Shown here one piece after another: positions 48,832 through 62,156 of a stretch of DNA of 64,000 nt. This DNA comes from Parus major (lineage: Eukaryota > Chordata > Aves > Passeriformes > Paridae): assembly GCF_001522545.3 (NCBI RefSeq), contig NC_031773.1, forward strand, positions 42,267,494 through 42,331,493. The letters are read 5' to 3'. A program made the position numbers and the translations under genes. Positions within the stretch are counted from its first letter, which is position 1, and each line of letters begins with the position of its first letter. The notes below the pieces were generated by a model that worked only from the letters and a program-made list of their open reading frames with translations, had not been told where the DNA came from and made no database searches.

Positions 48832-51800
48832 ATTAGAGTGAATGAACAACTGTTAATGACAATTGACACAAAACTATGACTGTCTTTATTGTTCATGTTG
48901 GTCAGTCTGATAATACTGCTCTGACTATACTAAAACAAATGAAGTTATATTAAATTACTACCTGTTGCCACATCCTAAAACTTACATAATTAAGGTTTAT
49001 GAGCTGCTACATGGGGAATCTTTGAATTTTGAAGCCTCTTCTCACCAAAAAAACCTGCAGAACTTTCTCATGGATTTCATTTACAGAAAGTAGAGGCAGA
49101 TGGGATGAGCTGAGTAAATGTATTCGGCAGGATTCATGAAGTAATATACCCAAAGATAAAAAATGTAAATTAGTTTTCTTCTTTTTATATTAGAGTCATA
49201 TACTTCAGTTCAATACTTTGTTGATAGACTCAGTGTAGTTCTTTGTGGATAGACTTCCTCCACGTGCCCTCTATTTAGGGAAAATACTTATTATCATTCA
49301 AAAATAACAACTGATCTTCCTTGTCATAATTTCACGGATAGATAGCAGTTTTCCTGAACAGGACAGAACCACCAAGCATGTTTGTTGGTGGGTTTTAAAA
49401 ATCTCAAATCATAGTTATTACTTTTCCTGATACTGGTTTTTATTCACACACTGACTCTGCTTCTTGCTTACTGTAGATCTTTGGTCCTACTTTTGTCTGT
49501 GGACTTGCTGATTCTGCTGTCTCCGACACTTTGGCACTCTGTCCTGCTCCACCTTCTCCCCTGAGTTTCCTTCCTCTCCTCCCTCTAATGATTGCTTTCC
49601 CTAAATTCCATTCATTAGAGAGGTCAGGAACAGACAGCATCCCAGCCACATGTGAAAGTGTTTTCTCTGCTTCCCATTTTAGGATAATCTCTGTTGCAGA
49701 TGTTTACAAGCATTACCTGTTTGTGAATTGCTAGTGTGCATTTGCTCTAAAATAGGCAACAGAGTGTAAGAGTATTAAACTGCAAAACACAGAGACAAAC
49801 AGCAGAAATTGCCATGTTAGTTGTTACAGCTGCTTGCTACACCTATATTTAGCATTGTCTGGGAATTGACAATTCCCATTCAATGGTGATTTTTTTTTTA
49901 GTTCTGTATACTTCATCAGATTTCCATCTCTCTAGCTTAAATTTTCCATCTGGACATCTGCTTTGAGGCAGTATCAGTCATAATGGAGCAACAATGTGTA
50001 AAAATGAATCCAAATAAAAGTCTGCTTTGCCCACATTTTACTCATGTTAGAGAGTGAAGGTAAACTGTTTCTCTGGGAGTTTTTGTAGCCTCATATTTGG
50101 AGATAGAAGTTTGAAGCTTAGCAGGGAATAGCCTGATATAAGAGAACTTTTTCTCACATACATGGGAGGAGGGGAGTCATGGAGGAGGATCGCCTGGGAC
50201 AGGAATCTTAAGGATTGAGTTTTGGAGGAGTAAAAAAGGTCAGAATGAAGAGGAAAAAGCTGTCAATACAAGGCAGAGGGATTGAAGTCCTCTAAGATGT
50301 GGTTCCCTTCCGAGAAGGCATGTCACAATTCTGCTGTAGCAAACATGACACAGGCAAACAAACTCCCTACACTCTGGGGAGGGCACACAGGAAGGGTGGG
50401 TCCATGTCCAGTTAATCTAATGGCTTCAGATGGCTCTCACAGGCTATCCATATAATTGCCATCTTGGTGCAAATGCTTCTTAGTGTTTAAAAGTCTCATA
50501 AAGTAGGCCTTGTACTATGAAATGTTTTCTATGCCTCTTTTAAGCCCTGTGAAGTGGCACAAAACAAACCTGTCACAGAAAAGAAATCTGAGACTACAGA
50601 AAAGAACAAGGAAATCACGCCATTGTTTGCATCACCCTATCTTCATTTCCCCTGCAATACAATATATTTGCATTACAATATAGTTTTTCAGGAATTTTCA
50701 GTATGTATACTGCAGGAATACATACCATTGGTTTGCAAAGACCTTGTACCTCATTCAGTGCACACCAGATCTTACACAGAGATGCCTTCCAGAGAGCACT
50801 ATTGGCTCTTCAGGCTTGCTTCTTCTTCTGCAGAAGTTGTAAAGCATGTGGTAAAGTAGATTTATATCTTCCAGAACAGAAAGGATCATTCCACAGCTGA
50901 ACACTTCCAAGAATAAATGGATGCTATATTTGTCTCTGCCACAGACTTCCACAAAAGGTACTTCGCAGACCTGTGTTCTTTCAGAGATATGTACAGCTCC
51001 TTAGTACATGTAAAGAGTGAAGTCCTTGTGCTTAATAAATCCCTTGTCTGTGCTTGTTTTTCAGCCAGTCTGCTGTCTTGTCCCCAAGTACCTCAACCAG
51101 AAGCCTGAATCTCTGCTACTCAGAACACAGGCCAACCAGAAGACTCAGATCTGCAGATGGCTGAACTGGCATGTCCTGACTCCCAAAAATGTGGGAAGGA
51201 GTCAGAGTCTGCAAATCCTTCAGCCCCACAGCTAGAAAGAGCAGCCACACTTAGATCCAGATACCTCTTCTGAAGAAAGCAGAATAAGGAATGCATTGTT
51301 TACTTTTATCTACCTAACTGCAAAGTCTTAAGTAGAGACAAAGTACCCCTTGAATTTCCTGCACCTGAAACCACTCTTATTTGCTCCTTCTGGTAAACCT
51401 GGGCAGCCACTGCATGTGAGTCATCCTGTAGCTAAACTACACTTTTTCTCTCTTTTCCAGGGTCCTAGGTGCACCAAGATTCCTTACTGATGTTGATGAA
51501 GCTCACCTGGGGCTTCTCCCACCACCCTGCCCAGGGCCTAGGATTCTATTTCAACTCAGTTCAGAGTCATCAGTCCCCGAGCTAGAGATGCCACTGGAGT
51601 GCCAGTCCCTAGCCCTGCCTCTTACCTGGACTTCAGATCCACACTGTAGTCTTGCCTCCAGCCCTGTCTCTGGCCTCATCTCCTTTTGTTCACAGACAGA
51701 TACCCTGGATGAATCCTGGATCTGGGTCATTACTCCTCCAGTCTGGAGCTGTTGATGAAGCCTGTTACCAGTACCTTGATATGCCACTCATGTTTGGGTC

Positions 51801-52068
51801 TCAATGGAAAGCACCCCATTGGTTAAGGCACAGCCTGAACTGTGGTGACTGTCAGCCCTGGGGTCCCTGTCCCACAAAGGAGAATCCTGCTAAGGAGTAA
51901 TAGACAGCCTGCACTTGAGTTCATTTATAACACACTCAGTCTCCAGCTAAGAAATTGGTCAAGCTGTGACAAGAAATCATTCTCCAGAACACCAGGTTAG
52001 ACAAGCACTGCCCAAGTTCTGCCTCTCCTGGACATAGGATATATGCCTAATTAAATTCCCATTTGCTT

Positions 52069-52110
52069 GTTCTTCCATTTTATAACTAGTGGTTCTTCCA
52101 TTTTATAACT
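52069..52110. repeat. 19-bp perfect direct duplication, period 23
   Basis: GTTCTTCCATTTTATAACT occurs at 52069-52087 and again at 52092-52110, separated by AGTG. The copies are identical, suggesting a recent local duplication. Confidence 0.9.
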
Positions 52111-55071
52111 GGTCACTTACAAGAGCCAGTGCTGACTCTAAATCTATGAGAGCCAATGTTCTTCCTTCATCTCCCACATTACTCCCCTTTCTGAAGAGTA
52201 CAAAGTATCATTAAAGCACCTTTTACAAAATGTTTTGGCAGTGCATCAGATCCCTCCAACCGCAAGCACCTTTTCCTTTCAGAAACTATATCTGAGTTGG
52301 ACACTGACACCTATAAAAAGCACTCTCTTGAGTGCCATCTGTCAATGAGCCTTCAGCAAGGCTATAAAATAAGGGCACTGAGAAACACATGCCAAAACAC
52401 AATGTACGTCAGTTTGAGCATCTACAGAAAATATTCCCCGTGATATAACCAGGGCAGAAATCCTATATGAGTCCTCAGCCTCTTTTGCGTCAGCCTCCTA
52501 TCAGAGTTGGCATTCAGTGTTGGCTTTCCACCTTTTTCCACCCGTCAGCTTTGACAAAGAGAATTTCATCTGCCTCTTTGCCAGTTTTAACACCAGAGTC
52601 AGGATGCTGAATGGCTACAATGAGTGCAAACCCTGTGATGAAGTTTGAAGTAAGTAGAGACAATGTTTTCCTGGAAAAATGTATTCAAAGCAGATGTAAA
52701 CCTGCTGAACCTAAAGCATGAACCTACAACAGGACTGGTGATAGGAAAAAGGCCTGATAATTACCATGTAGGATGCTCACCCCAGCACTGTTACTAACAT
52801 GCTGTATGACCTTGAGCTATTTCTCTCTCTGCTCACCTCTGCCCTTTTGAACACCTTGGCTACTCCAATAAGAAAGTTAATGCTTCCCCAGATACCTTAT
52901 TTGACTGATCCTGTTAACTTCCCAGCACATTTTACAAGGTGCAATCACTTCCAGTGAGATGGGACATTCCTGCATGGTGAATCCACATCAGGCAAATATG
53001 CTTAGCTTGGTGGTGATGGCTGGCTCCTGAAAAGGGAGATGTGCATTCCTAGCAGTAGCAGCAGCAGTTTCTAACTCTGTACTGGCCAAAGGGCAAGTGC
53101 AGGAGGAGGTGTATGGGTGTCTGACAACTGCCAAAAATGCTTCCCATCCTCTCACAGACAAAGATGGAAGGCTAGATTTTGTTTTGTGGACCACTTCGAC
53201 ATAGCTGCAGCACTGCTAGAAAGTTCCAGATGGGGACACCTCCTGTGGCTGACTGAGACTGAAAAACAGGCCACTGCTGTGGAGGAAGACCAGTCCAGCC
53301 CTGCAACACCTCACCAGACTTGTGAGACAAGGGCAAACTCACCTGGCACTAGACCACGAACTAAGGCATCCCTTGGCCCTGAAGGGTAATGTCCCGTGTT
53401 CATCTGTGAAACCCTGAAAAAGACAATTCTCAGGGAGATGCAGCGAGTGTGGGGGGAGCAGGGGAAGGCCCAGGGGTAGCCTCCAGTAACCTCAGCAACA
53501 GAGCAGTGTGAGGAGAGGAGGTACTGAAATGGCTGCTAGGGACAGCAGGCAGTAAAGTGACAGAACTAATAAGCACATTTGACTAATGATCTTGATTGCC
53601 AAATACATTTCAAAAAATCCCATGGGAAGCTCTTAGAAATAACATTCTTACTGAAGATGGTGCCTATTTCTATATCTCTTCTGACTGCAAAGAATGCTTC
53701 ATTTTATTTGTATTCTTAATACTGAGTGAGCAAATAAGGAGTCATGAAGCAGAACAACCAAAAACTGCCTCTGCAGAGACATTTATTACCCATACCATTT
53801 TCTCCACTAGTTTCATGAGGAGCCATCACTGGGAAAAAAAGCAAATTACTAGGCTGGCACTTGCAGGTCCCAAGACCTTTCCTCTGTGAAACTAAGAATG
53901 TTAGTGAGAGGATATGATATACAGTGACATGTCTCTGGCCATCATTAGATCAGGAGTTCAGGGTACAGAGAAGGATGAAGATAAGTAAAGAAAACAGTTT
54001 ATAATCTGAGATTTTAAATTAGAAAAATTATATGGTATAAAATTAACTATTAAAAACCAAACGGGAAAATAATTATTTTGCGTTATCTCAAAATTTCTCT
54101 TTCCTAAAATAGATACTTTAGATATTTTAAGATTTGCGGCTTCTCTTATCTCCTGTTTTGCTAATAATAGCATTAAAATAAAGAGTCAAAAAAGAAAAGA
54201 CGAACTGGGAATTCAACCACTAATCCCAAAATAGAAAAGGGAAAGATGTTAATCTTGTTTCCTGATATGAAAGGTCCCAGGAGGAAAGACAGAAGGCTGA
54301 AAAAAAAAGAAAGGTCTCTTCCTTCCGTGACGTTTTTCGTATTTTTTCCATTTTTTTGAGACCAAAATAGTGTCAAAATCAAATCCTTCTCCCCAACACT
54401 TTTGCATTAAAATAGCATTTTCTAGTGGAACAGTTCTGTCAAAATGTCATGACCAACTCTATTCAGCAACTTCTGTTGCTGTGGAGATCTTATCAAGGTT
54501 ACAAATACAGCATTAGAAATAATATTTTCTCAGCCAAGCTGCTCCTTGCTTATCCAGCAAAGGAGCTTCTCAAATCCTTGCTCCCAAGAGCATTCACCTG
54601 CGAGGTGGGAGGGGTAGGACAGCCTGAAGTGGAGATTGCAACACTTTTCAGGAAAGTTGAGTCATTTTGGGATATACCTAGCCTACTTAAAACAGTTATT
54701 CCTGGCTTTATTTTTTTAAATTTATCTTCCTTCCTACATAAACATATCTGGGAATCTCTAGGCTCTGAGTAAATGTTTGATAATGTTTTCCTCTAAAGGT
54801 AACAAGCCAAACTCTCCATGCCTATATCTGCCATTTAAGTTACAACTTCTTGTTTTTCCTCTGGAAAGAAAAAAATCCATCCTGTCTTTTTATGGTTTCA
54901 GTTTATATTGTCTCTATCTCTGTCTATTTTTAGGGATCAGGGAATGGTAGGCAGCAGATAGCTGTTGATACCAGGCAGTGCTGAGTGAGAACTAGGCTCC
55001 AAGGATGGTAATTAAACTGTATTTGTCAGTAGTGCTTCCAGCTGAAGTATAAATCACACCCATCTAGACAC

Positions 55072-55102
55072 AGTCTAGAACTAATTAGTCTAGAGACTAA
55101 TT
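55072..55102. repeat. Imperfect 15/16-bp tandem repeat with TAATT cores
   Basis: AGTCTAGAACTAATT (55072-55086) is followed at once by AGTCTAGAGACTAATT (55087-55102), differing by one inserted base. The junction creates CTAATTAG, a homeodomain-like palindrome. A related TCTAGACA lies just upstream at about 55063. Confidence 0.75.
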
Positions 55103-58100
55103 TAAGTTTCTCAGACAATGATATAGTCTTGCCTGTGTTTGTACACATGGATGTACACAGCTCTTTACTCAAGTAACCGTCACTGGCTACATCACCCCTG
55201 ACCTGATAAAACCAATGAAGTAGGGTGTTTAAAGCAGTGTCCTTTATATCCCTCAGAGAAGTTACTCTGGGTCATATCTGTAATATGAGACAGACCCACA
55301 TTTTGCTTTCATTCATTAAAAAGAGGGCTGTCTTTTTGAATCCAGACATCCCTTGCTCCATATCTTTAATGACAGCATAGTTTTCATGAAGCTCCCTGAT
55401 TACTTGCTCCAAAATCAGATCCTCTCCACCTATCAGAGAAATGTCCTCAGTATTCTTTGCCCTCAATGCACCCAGTCCCACATTTTCTGGTCTACAAACC
55501 TTCAACAATATGGTAAACTCTCCTCTAAAGCAACAGGAAATAGACCCAGAAGTGCCACAGCCATGGGACATTAGGCACTCATCCAGTATAAATTCACTCT
55601 GCTGTTTCAAATGCAATAAGGCAATTTTGTTGGATTAATTTTCACCTGGAAGATTTTATGCCAGATCAAATACTGCCCATCTTTGCACGGCTTCTCTAAA
55701 GTGTGACTAAACACACAAAGCCAATATCTACACCAAAATGCATTCAACAGAAAGGGGATCATATGTGCACCCATGACTTGGCTCGGGTTTGTTACCCCTG
55801 TGTGATCCTGGAAGGGATATGTTGGGCAGGAACAGTCATGGTACCAAGACTGGGGGGAATTCACAATCCATACAGAAGTGAAAGATTCTCCCCTGGATTG
55901 TGGGATCATGATTGGGTTTGTGGAAACTCCTGTTTAAGCCAGAATCACTTTTGGTTTGCTCTGCCCATAAGGCTGCAGGAAAGGGCCCACACCCCAGTAA
56001 TGCAGGCTAACTGGTTGCACCTTGAGAGTTTGACACCAGTCCTCTAAAGCAGGGCAGTTTCCTCATCCTAATGAGATGTGGACTGGACCACTCCTTGGTG
56101 ACAGTATCTGAACTCTTCAGAGAATATCTATAATGATTAACAGAGTCTGTCATTCCACTTGCAAAGCTATTGATGATAGGCTTATCACTCAAACATGTCT
56201 TTAGGTTGGAGAATTTTTAGCCACTTGTGGTTTTACAACTTTCCCAACCTTTGGCCATGCTATGCTTAAGAAATTCAATAAAAATGACTGTTTCAGCAAC
56301 ACCTGAAGATAGGAAGTAGAGAATAACCAATGTGCTTTCAATACCTTAGTGGTCAATAGTGTAATAAAAAACTTTAATCTGCTCACAGTGTGAACCTAGA
56401 ATGCTCTCACAGTGCCATTACTGAAAAAAAAGATGGTTAAAGAGTAATTGTACAGAGTGTCTTTTATGTAAGCCCAAGGAGGCAGCAAGGAAACAAGAAA
56501 TGGTCTCTGCTCTTACTAGGGAAGATGGAAAATTGGAGACCATAGTTTCACAGTAACCAATTTTCAGCAAAAACATCCCACCCTAGAGTTCCATCTTCAT
56601 CTCCCATTGAAGGCCTTCACAGCTACATTGTGAAACACCACACCTGCACCACCACTCCTGAGACCCTACTGTGAACTCCACAAAAGAGCCCGTTGGAGCT
56701 AAAAACAAAGCAATTTCCACAATGGGTTAGTTCTTTGATCGGCATTGACTGACTGAGGGGCTAACTCCTTGCAGTGCAGGGGAAGGAAAGAGTACATGGA
56801 TGCAAGGAGAAGGAAGAAGAAACCCTGTTGTCTTGTCACTACCACAAAATGCCTCATACTGTGAAACCACAGCCGAAGGTCCCAGTCTCTAGGAAGTCCA
56901 ACCTCTTGAAAAGAATTCTAATCAACATCTAAGAAAATAAATCCAGCCATCTTGTGCTGATAGGTTTGGATGAGGCACCCTGATATTTTGCACACTGCTG
57001 TGTATGACTGCCTGGTAAAGAATCCTTCAATTTATAATGATTTTGGCAACTGTCTTTTGACTAAGACACTTCCTTTGTAAAACAAACAAAAAACCAAAGC
57101 CTCTCTCTTCTATGTTACAAATACTCTACAGTGACATGGAAAATGCCAAGGAAAATGCTATGAAAAATTAACAGATACTTCTGAGGAGTTTGGACACAAG
57201 GGAAAAGCGGACCATAAAAATCCCTAAGATTGTTTCTGGAAACAGCAAGAACAAAAGCCCATAAAGAGACTGGTTGTTTTAGGAAACCAGCAAAGTGATT
57301 GACATATTCTTCAATCTCATCTAGGAAACTCTTCTGCTATCATCTGAATCTAAGAAAAACAAAAGGGTAAAATGCATATGTAACTCTTTCTTAAGTCACC
57401 AAAATACTGGGCAGTAGTTTATCATCATTCAATGTAGTTGCCTAAAGCTTTTAATTCAGCTGAATGACCACAATTAAAAAGCATTGTGAACTGCAACTGC
57501 TGTACTCAGCAGATGATAACCTCTGATGTGGGATTTTCTATCCCCAATGTAGGTCATGTTACTAAGGCCAAGGAAAAGAGAAGATTTTTACCAGCAGATC
57601 TCTACCACATCTTTATTGAAGAAATAAATCAACCTTCAGTTTTATGCATCTGTACTCAAAAAGAGAGAAAATAAAATTCAGGAAATCGATCTTCAGTGTT
57701 TCCCAATAAAAGCTATCTGCTTGCTCAGATCTGCTTGACAGGTTTTGAAGACCATTTAAAAATAATCAGTGAGATGAAAGTGTAAAAGAGAGAGCTTGGC
57801 CTTTTATATGTCCTGTGCATTAAACTCTTTGAACATTCCTTCTTGACCTCCATTTGGAGTAGCCTCATTAGTATAGTTTACGATACTTGTCAATATTATC
57901 AGAAGCTCTCTTCTGTACCTTGTCACCTGTTCAGAGAAAGGAGAAACCTGGCACAGTTATAATAAACCAGTTCAGGGATGTGAGCTGCATTCATACCTAT
58001 GCTGACAATTGCTCTGCTGTCCTGCAAGCTCTCCTATCACTTGTCCTTACCCTGTTTCTGAGATTTGGAAATTATTGTGTCCACACAAGAATTTAGACCC

Positions 58101-58814
58101 TTCAGATGGAGGACTGTGTCATGTGAGCAGCCTAGTGTAAAAGGTATGTTCAGTCCTTAAACTGAGGATGAGGAAGTGCCTCCCCAGCAGGGAGTTGTCC
58201 CCAGTCATCCACAAATTATCCATGCTCTAACTTTTGGGCAATCTACCCCATTACTAAATGACACACTTAAGCAAAGAGGATAGATTCTCATTTAGCCTAG
58301 GCACACTCCACAGCCTATGATAAACCAAGAAAAAGAAGTGGGGTTCAGACCCACTATGTAATTCAGCATTTCATGTATGATATTTTAGGTAGCTGCAGAC
58401 TGCATTTTATCTTACTGAGACACCTGTTTTTCCATGGGTTGCCATGGAGCTACAGGGTCTATCAGCAGGTTGTGAATTCCACCTGGGCAGCCAGGATCCT
58501 GCAAGGTAAAAGCCACTTTGACAATGCTCAAGTTCCTGGCAGATTTAACCGATAAATAACTTTTACTTTCATCTGGTAGACCTGCAGTAATTAAATCTAC
58601 AACTTATTTTTCTGTTAATTGTGTCAGGTAGTTTTTTTGCTAATAGCTACTCCCTGTGCTCCCTCTGGGACAGATTTGTCATTTGTCCACCCTTGATACA
58701 AATGCATTTGCAAGTCTTATTCTTCACGGTCATAAACTTCCTTAATGATTAAGTTAACAGCATGAAACTCCAACTTGTAGAACTGACAAAACTGGACTTA
58801 GGAAAACTACTGTC

Positions 58815-58830
58815 TTTTTTTTTTTTTTTT
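58815..58830 (+). repeat. T16 homopolymer
   Basis: Sixteen consecutive T. Reading the minus strand as a poly(A) tail, no retrocopy body was recognised to its right. Confidence 0.85.
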
Positions 58831-58885
58831 CCATGAGGAAAAAAGATGCCATAGACATCATGCCATGTGGAGCTGTTTCAGTTTG

Positions 58886-58921
58886 TTGATATTTTTATCC
58901 AGCTTGATATTTTTATCCAGC
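58886..58921. repeat. 18-bp perfect tandem duplication
   Basis: TTGATATTTTTATCCAGC occurs twice head to tail (58886-58903, 58904-58921) with no spacer or mismatch. An indel polymorphism is plausible here. Confidence 0.92.
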
Positions 58922-61788
58922 TGTGATTTTTGGACAAAATAAATAATTATAAAGACAAAAAACCTGTCATTCAAAGCAAGCTCTGAGGTATTTTGGTTAA
59001 GAATATGAATTTTTATTATGTCTTATCTTCCACAACACTGCTAGATAAAAATAAAGTCAAGCTATGCAGTCCAAAAATAAATAATCTTGCAGAAACAAAC
59101 TATTATGTTGTTGTACATTTGAAAAATAGAGAAAATATTTTAAGATATAACTCTAGAGATGCATGAGAAAAATATTTATTGTGTTTTATCAGTGCTCAAA
59201 AAGAAAAAACAAATTCCTTTCATTCCAGAAGAAGACCTAGCAATAAGGAGACCAAGCATGCTTACAATACAAGCCTGTGTCAAACTCTACACCTGTATAT
59301 GATAAAGACAGCCACATGAAAGGATAAGGGCATCAACTAGCTGATGATAGAGACTTAAGCCTTCTAAATCACATGGCAAAGATAAATTAGAACTATCTGC
59401 CACCTACATCAGATGGTGAAGGAGGCAGGAACACAATGCTCTGGATACCAATTAGTGGCATAATGGAGACAGTATCTCATGTTCTAGTGTGTCAAATTCC
59501 AGCAGTGCCAGTGAGATCAGAGCAGAAGTCACAGCAAGGTCACTGCAATCTGTCAGCAGGACAGCTTCAGCCAAGTACTGCATCCTAATCCCCGTCTGCT
59601 GAGAATCTAGTGGATGAGAGATGCCTGCAGTTAAAATATGCCTGCAGCAATATCCTCCAAGGGCATTGGGCTGGAAGCAGAGTAGTGCTAAACAAGATCA
59701 TAAAATGCAGCTGATTTTAACTTAAACCAGCACTTTCAGTTTTGGTACATGAATGTGTTGAAATCTGTCTGTTCACAGAAACACCAAGGCATCAGCAGTG
59801 TGACAGGGACACATTACAGTACAAACACCTTCAAATCACTTCTCCTCCACTTCCAGATTGGAAGAGATACTTCTGTATGGAAGGTTAACTTTTCCTGTAC
59901 TCATCCCTTTGGTAGGTCACCATGAAGAGTCAGTAAGTTCACAGCATAATAACTAAATGATTTATTCTCCCTGCACCAACTGTCAGGCAGAGAAGTAAAG
60001 TACCAGGACAAGCACACATGTACAGTGCTGTGCAGTGCATGAGGCACAAAGCAAAAACCCTTGTCCTAGCTTTTGTTTCAACACCAGAGATAATCAATCA
60101 GAGTTATCCACACGTGGTAGCCTACCCTTCCACGATATGGTCACACTCTCAAATGCTAACACATCTGTCATGCTTCACACCTGCCCATGCTGTACATAGC
60201 TCCAGCAAGCCAAAGAGCTGCCAGAGCAAAGATGGTAAGGAATATAATTTTTCTAATACACTCAGAGTGGCTGGAAAGTAAGGCAAAGTCATATGCTTGG
60301 GCTGTGGAATGGGGCACTGGGGTCACTACTTTGTCTATAGATACAATAGTTACATGCATGATACAAAAATAAATAGTCTCCTTTTTCTCCATGTGCGCTG
60401 AAAACTCTTGAGGTAAAATAAGTAACTGCCTAATTTGGTCAAAGTATGTGCAAATATAGAGAGAAGGACCCACTCCTAGGGATTAGAAAACACATTAGTC
60501 CCATCTTTGTTCCTCTTGAGGTCCACCAGCCCCTGTTGTTTACTCATTCTGCCAATAATCTTCTGTCTTCTGAAAATTATTCTGACAGGGACTTATCCTC
60601 AGGGAAGCAATTTGGAGTTAAAATTAACTTCTGATTATTCAAAACAGTTGTTGGAGTAAAGGAGGTGGGGAGGTCAATTAGTAGAAGACATAGCAGCAGT
60701 GGCTACGCTGTGCCCTTCTCAGACTTCTGCAAGCTTCCATTCAGGTAAGGTTTCACTTTGCAGCTGGCCAGATCTAAGAGCTAGATCTTGGTGCTACAAG
60801 GAGTGGGCTGCCTCCTCCACCATTCCTTTCTATGCATTCCTGTACCATCTCTTGCATGACTTGCTTGAGCTGCTCTGGCTCACTAAATCCTGAGAATATT
60901 TACTTGCTTGTGTTGAATGAGGGGGTTTGTGTGCTCAGCTCAGAGATGAGCTGGCCTAGCAAGGGCAAGAGGCCAAGAAAGAAAAGTGGAGAATTGTGCA
61001 GTTGATGACAGGAGGAAGAGTAGGAAGAGGGGAAGAGAGAGAAATGAAAGAAACTGGCTTTTACATGTGATGGTGACCTTTAGATCTGCTGTACTGTACT
61101 ATCATATCTGACCCTTACCAAAATCAAAGAAAAAAAAAGCAATTTAAGATGTGTGAGGTTCCATTTGTATCACTGAAATCTTTCTCTACCCTGAACTGAA
61201 GGAGCTAAGTGACAGGACAGAGATTGCAAACTACATAGGGACACAAGAGGTGCTCTTCTTACAGCAGATGTTCACTGTCTGGATATATAAGCAAGTGAAA
61301 AATTCTGTCTTGTTCCATTCCAGAAAAAAAAATTAAGTCAGCTGGCAATAGCCTGATATGTGAGGACCTACAGGCTGTGCAAAGACCCCCAGATCCCTTT
61401 CCACAGTACTGCTCTCCTGCCTCTCATTCCCCAGTCTGTCCATACATTCAGGGATGCCCTGTCCCAGGTGCAGAATCTGGCAAACACCTTATGTTTCAAA
61501 CTGTCCTTTGAAACAGGAATAAACACAACTGCCTCCATCTTTTTTTGCCCTGAGAGATCAAGTCCTAATCTGTGCTGCTTGTAGTCTTTGTATGATGTAC
61601 ATCTGGTATATCAAAGCTGAGTTTTTTCCAAGGCAGGGGAAGGCTACTTACCTCCCACTGTATTTCTCTGTGTTCCTTTGCTGGCTGCCTGAGTGGACTG
61701 GTCTTTGAAGATGTCATGTTCAACCTGGATATCTTTACCTTTGCCCAGTGCACCCAGGGGAGACCAGAGAATTCCATTTCATCACTGG

Positions 61789-62155
61789 ATTTCTACTGTT
61801 GTATTTCCAGCCACTACCTCGCTCTATTAGGAACGGCTGGGAATGAATGACACAGACTCTCTAGGGAGTCTATCAGGAGAATGTCTCTAGTTTATTACTT
61901 CAGATTTGTTTTATAGACTGGTACATGGAAAGTACAGAAAGGAAACTCTTATTGGTTAGTAAATTACTACATTACCATCATTGGTCAGTGAGGCACACTA
62001 CCCCCTGACTTTCTCCTGCAAAGAAAACAAGGGACAGACAAACAGCACCTGGCAAGGCTGTTTTCTGTCTCTGAGAATTGTTTTGAATCCTCCCATGAAT
62101 TTCCCAGGCTAGCTTCTCAGGCAGGACTGAGAGCTATGTGGCCTGTAATTTCTAC
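61789..62155. repeat. 8-bp direct repeats at the LTR ends (possible target site duplication)
   Basis: ATTTCTAC occurs at 61789-61796, immediately left of the LTR, and at 62148-62155, overlapping the last bases of the LTR as defined by TG...CA ends. Retroviral duplications are 4-6 bp, so only part of the match would be the duplication. It either marks a non-canonical LTR end or is a coincidence. Confidence 0.4.
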
Positions 62156-62156
62156 A
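61797..62156 (-). mobile_element. Solo LTR of an endogenous retrovirus
   Basis: Read on the minus strand, this 360-bp block has the order of a retroviral LTR: TG at 62156, two CCAAT boxes (61984-61980 and 61955-61951), a TATA box TATAAAA (61915-61909), the polyadenylation signal AATAAA (61896-61891), a short R/U5 and a terminal ACAACA ending at 61797. AATAAA lies just downstream of TATA, as in alpharetrovirus-like avian LTRs. No gag, pol or env remnant was seen on either side, so it is a solo LTR left by recombination. The right boundary is uncertain: an 8-base direct repeat (ATTTCTAC at 61789-61796 and 62148-62155) looks like a target duplication but would place the end inside the TG. The family cannot be named without a library. 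Confidence 0.72.

Larger units (their letters stand above)
46807..61796. other. Intergenic, fifth part
   Basis: No gene is supported. Recognised items are the SINE at 48724, the pyrimidine tract at 48510 and tandem duplications at 52069, 55072 and 58886. A GC-richer, pyrimidine-biased block at about 51450-51780 might be an old LTR but lacks a clear TATA, AATAAA or TG/CA end. Open frames up to 115 codons (54425-54772, 55703-56047) are without recognisable domains. Confidence 0.65.

Noticed and set aside
55703..56047. 114-codon plus-strand frame, considered as an ERV remnant
   Set aside because: No gag, pol or env motif could be recognised and no paired LTRs are present.
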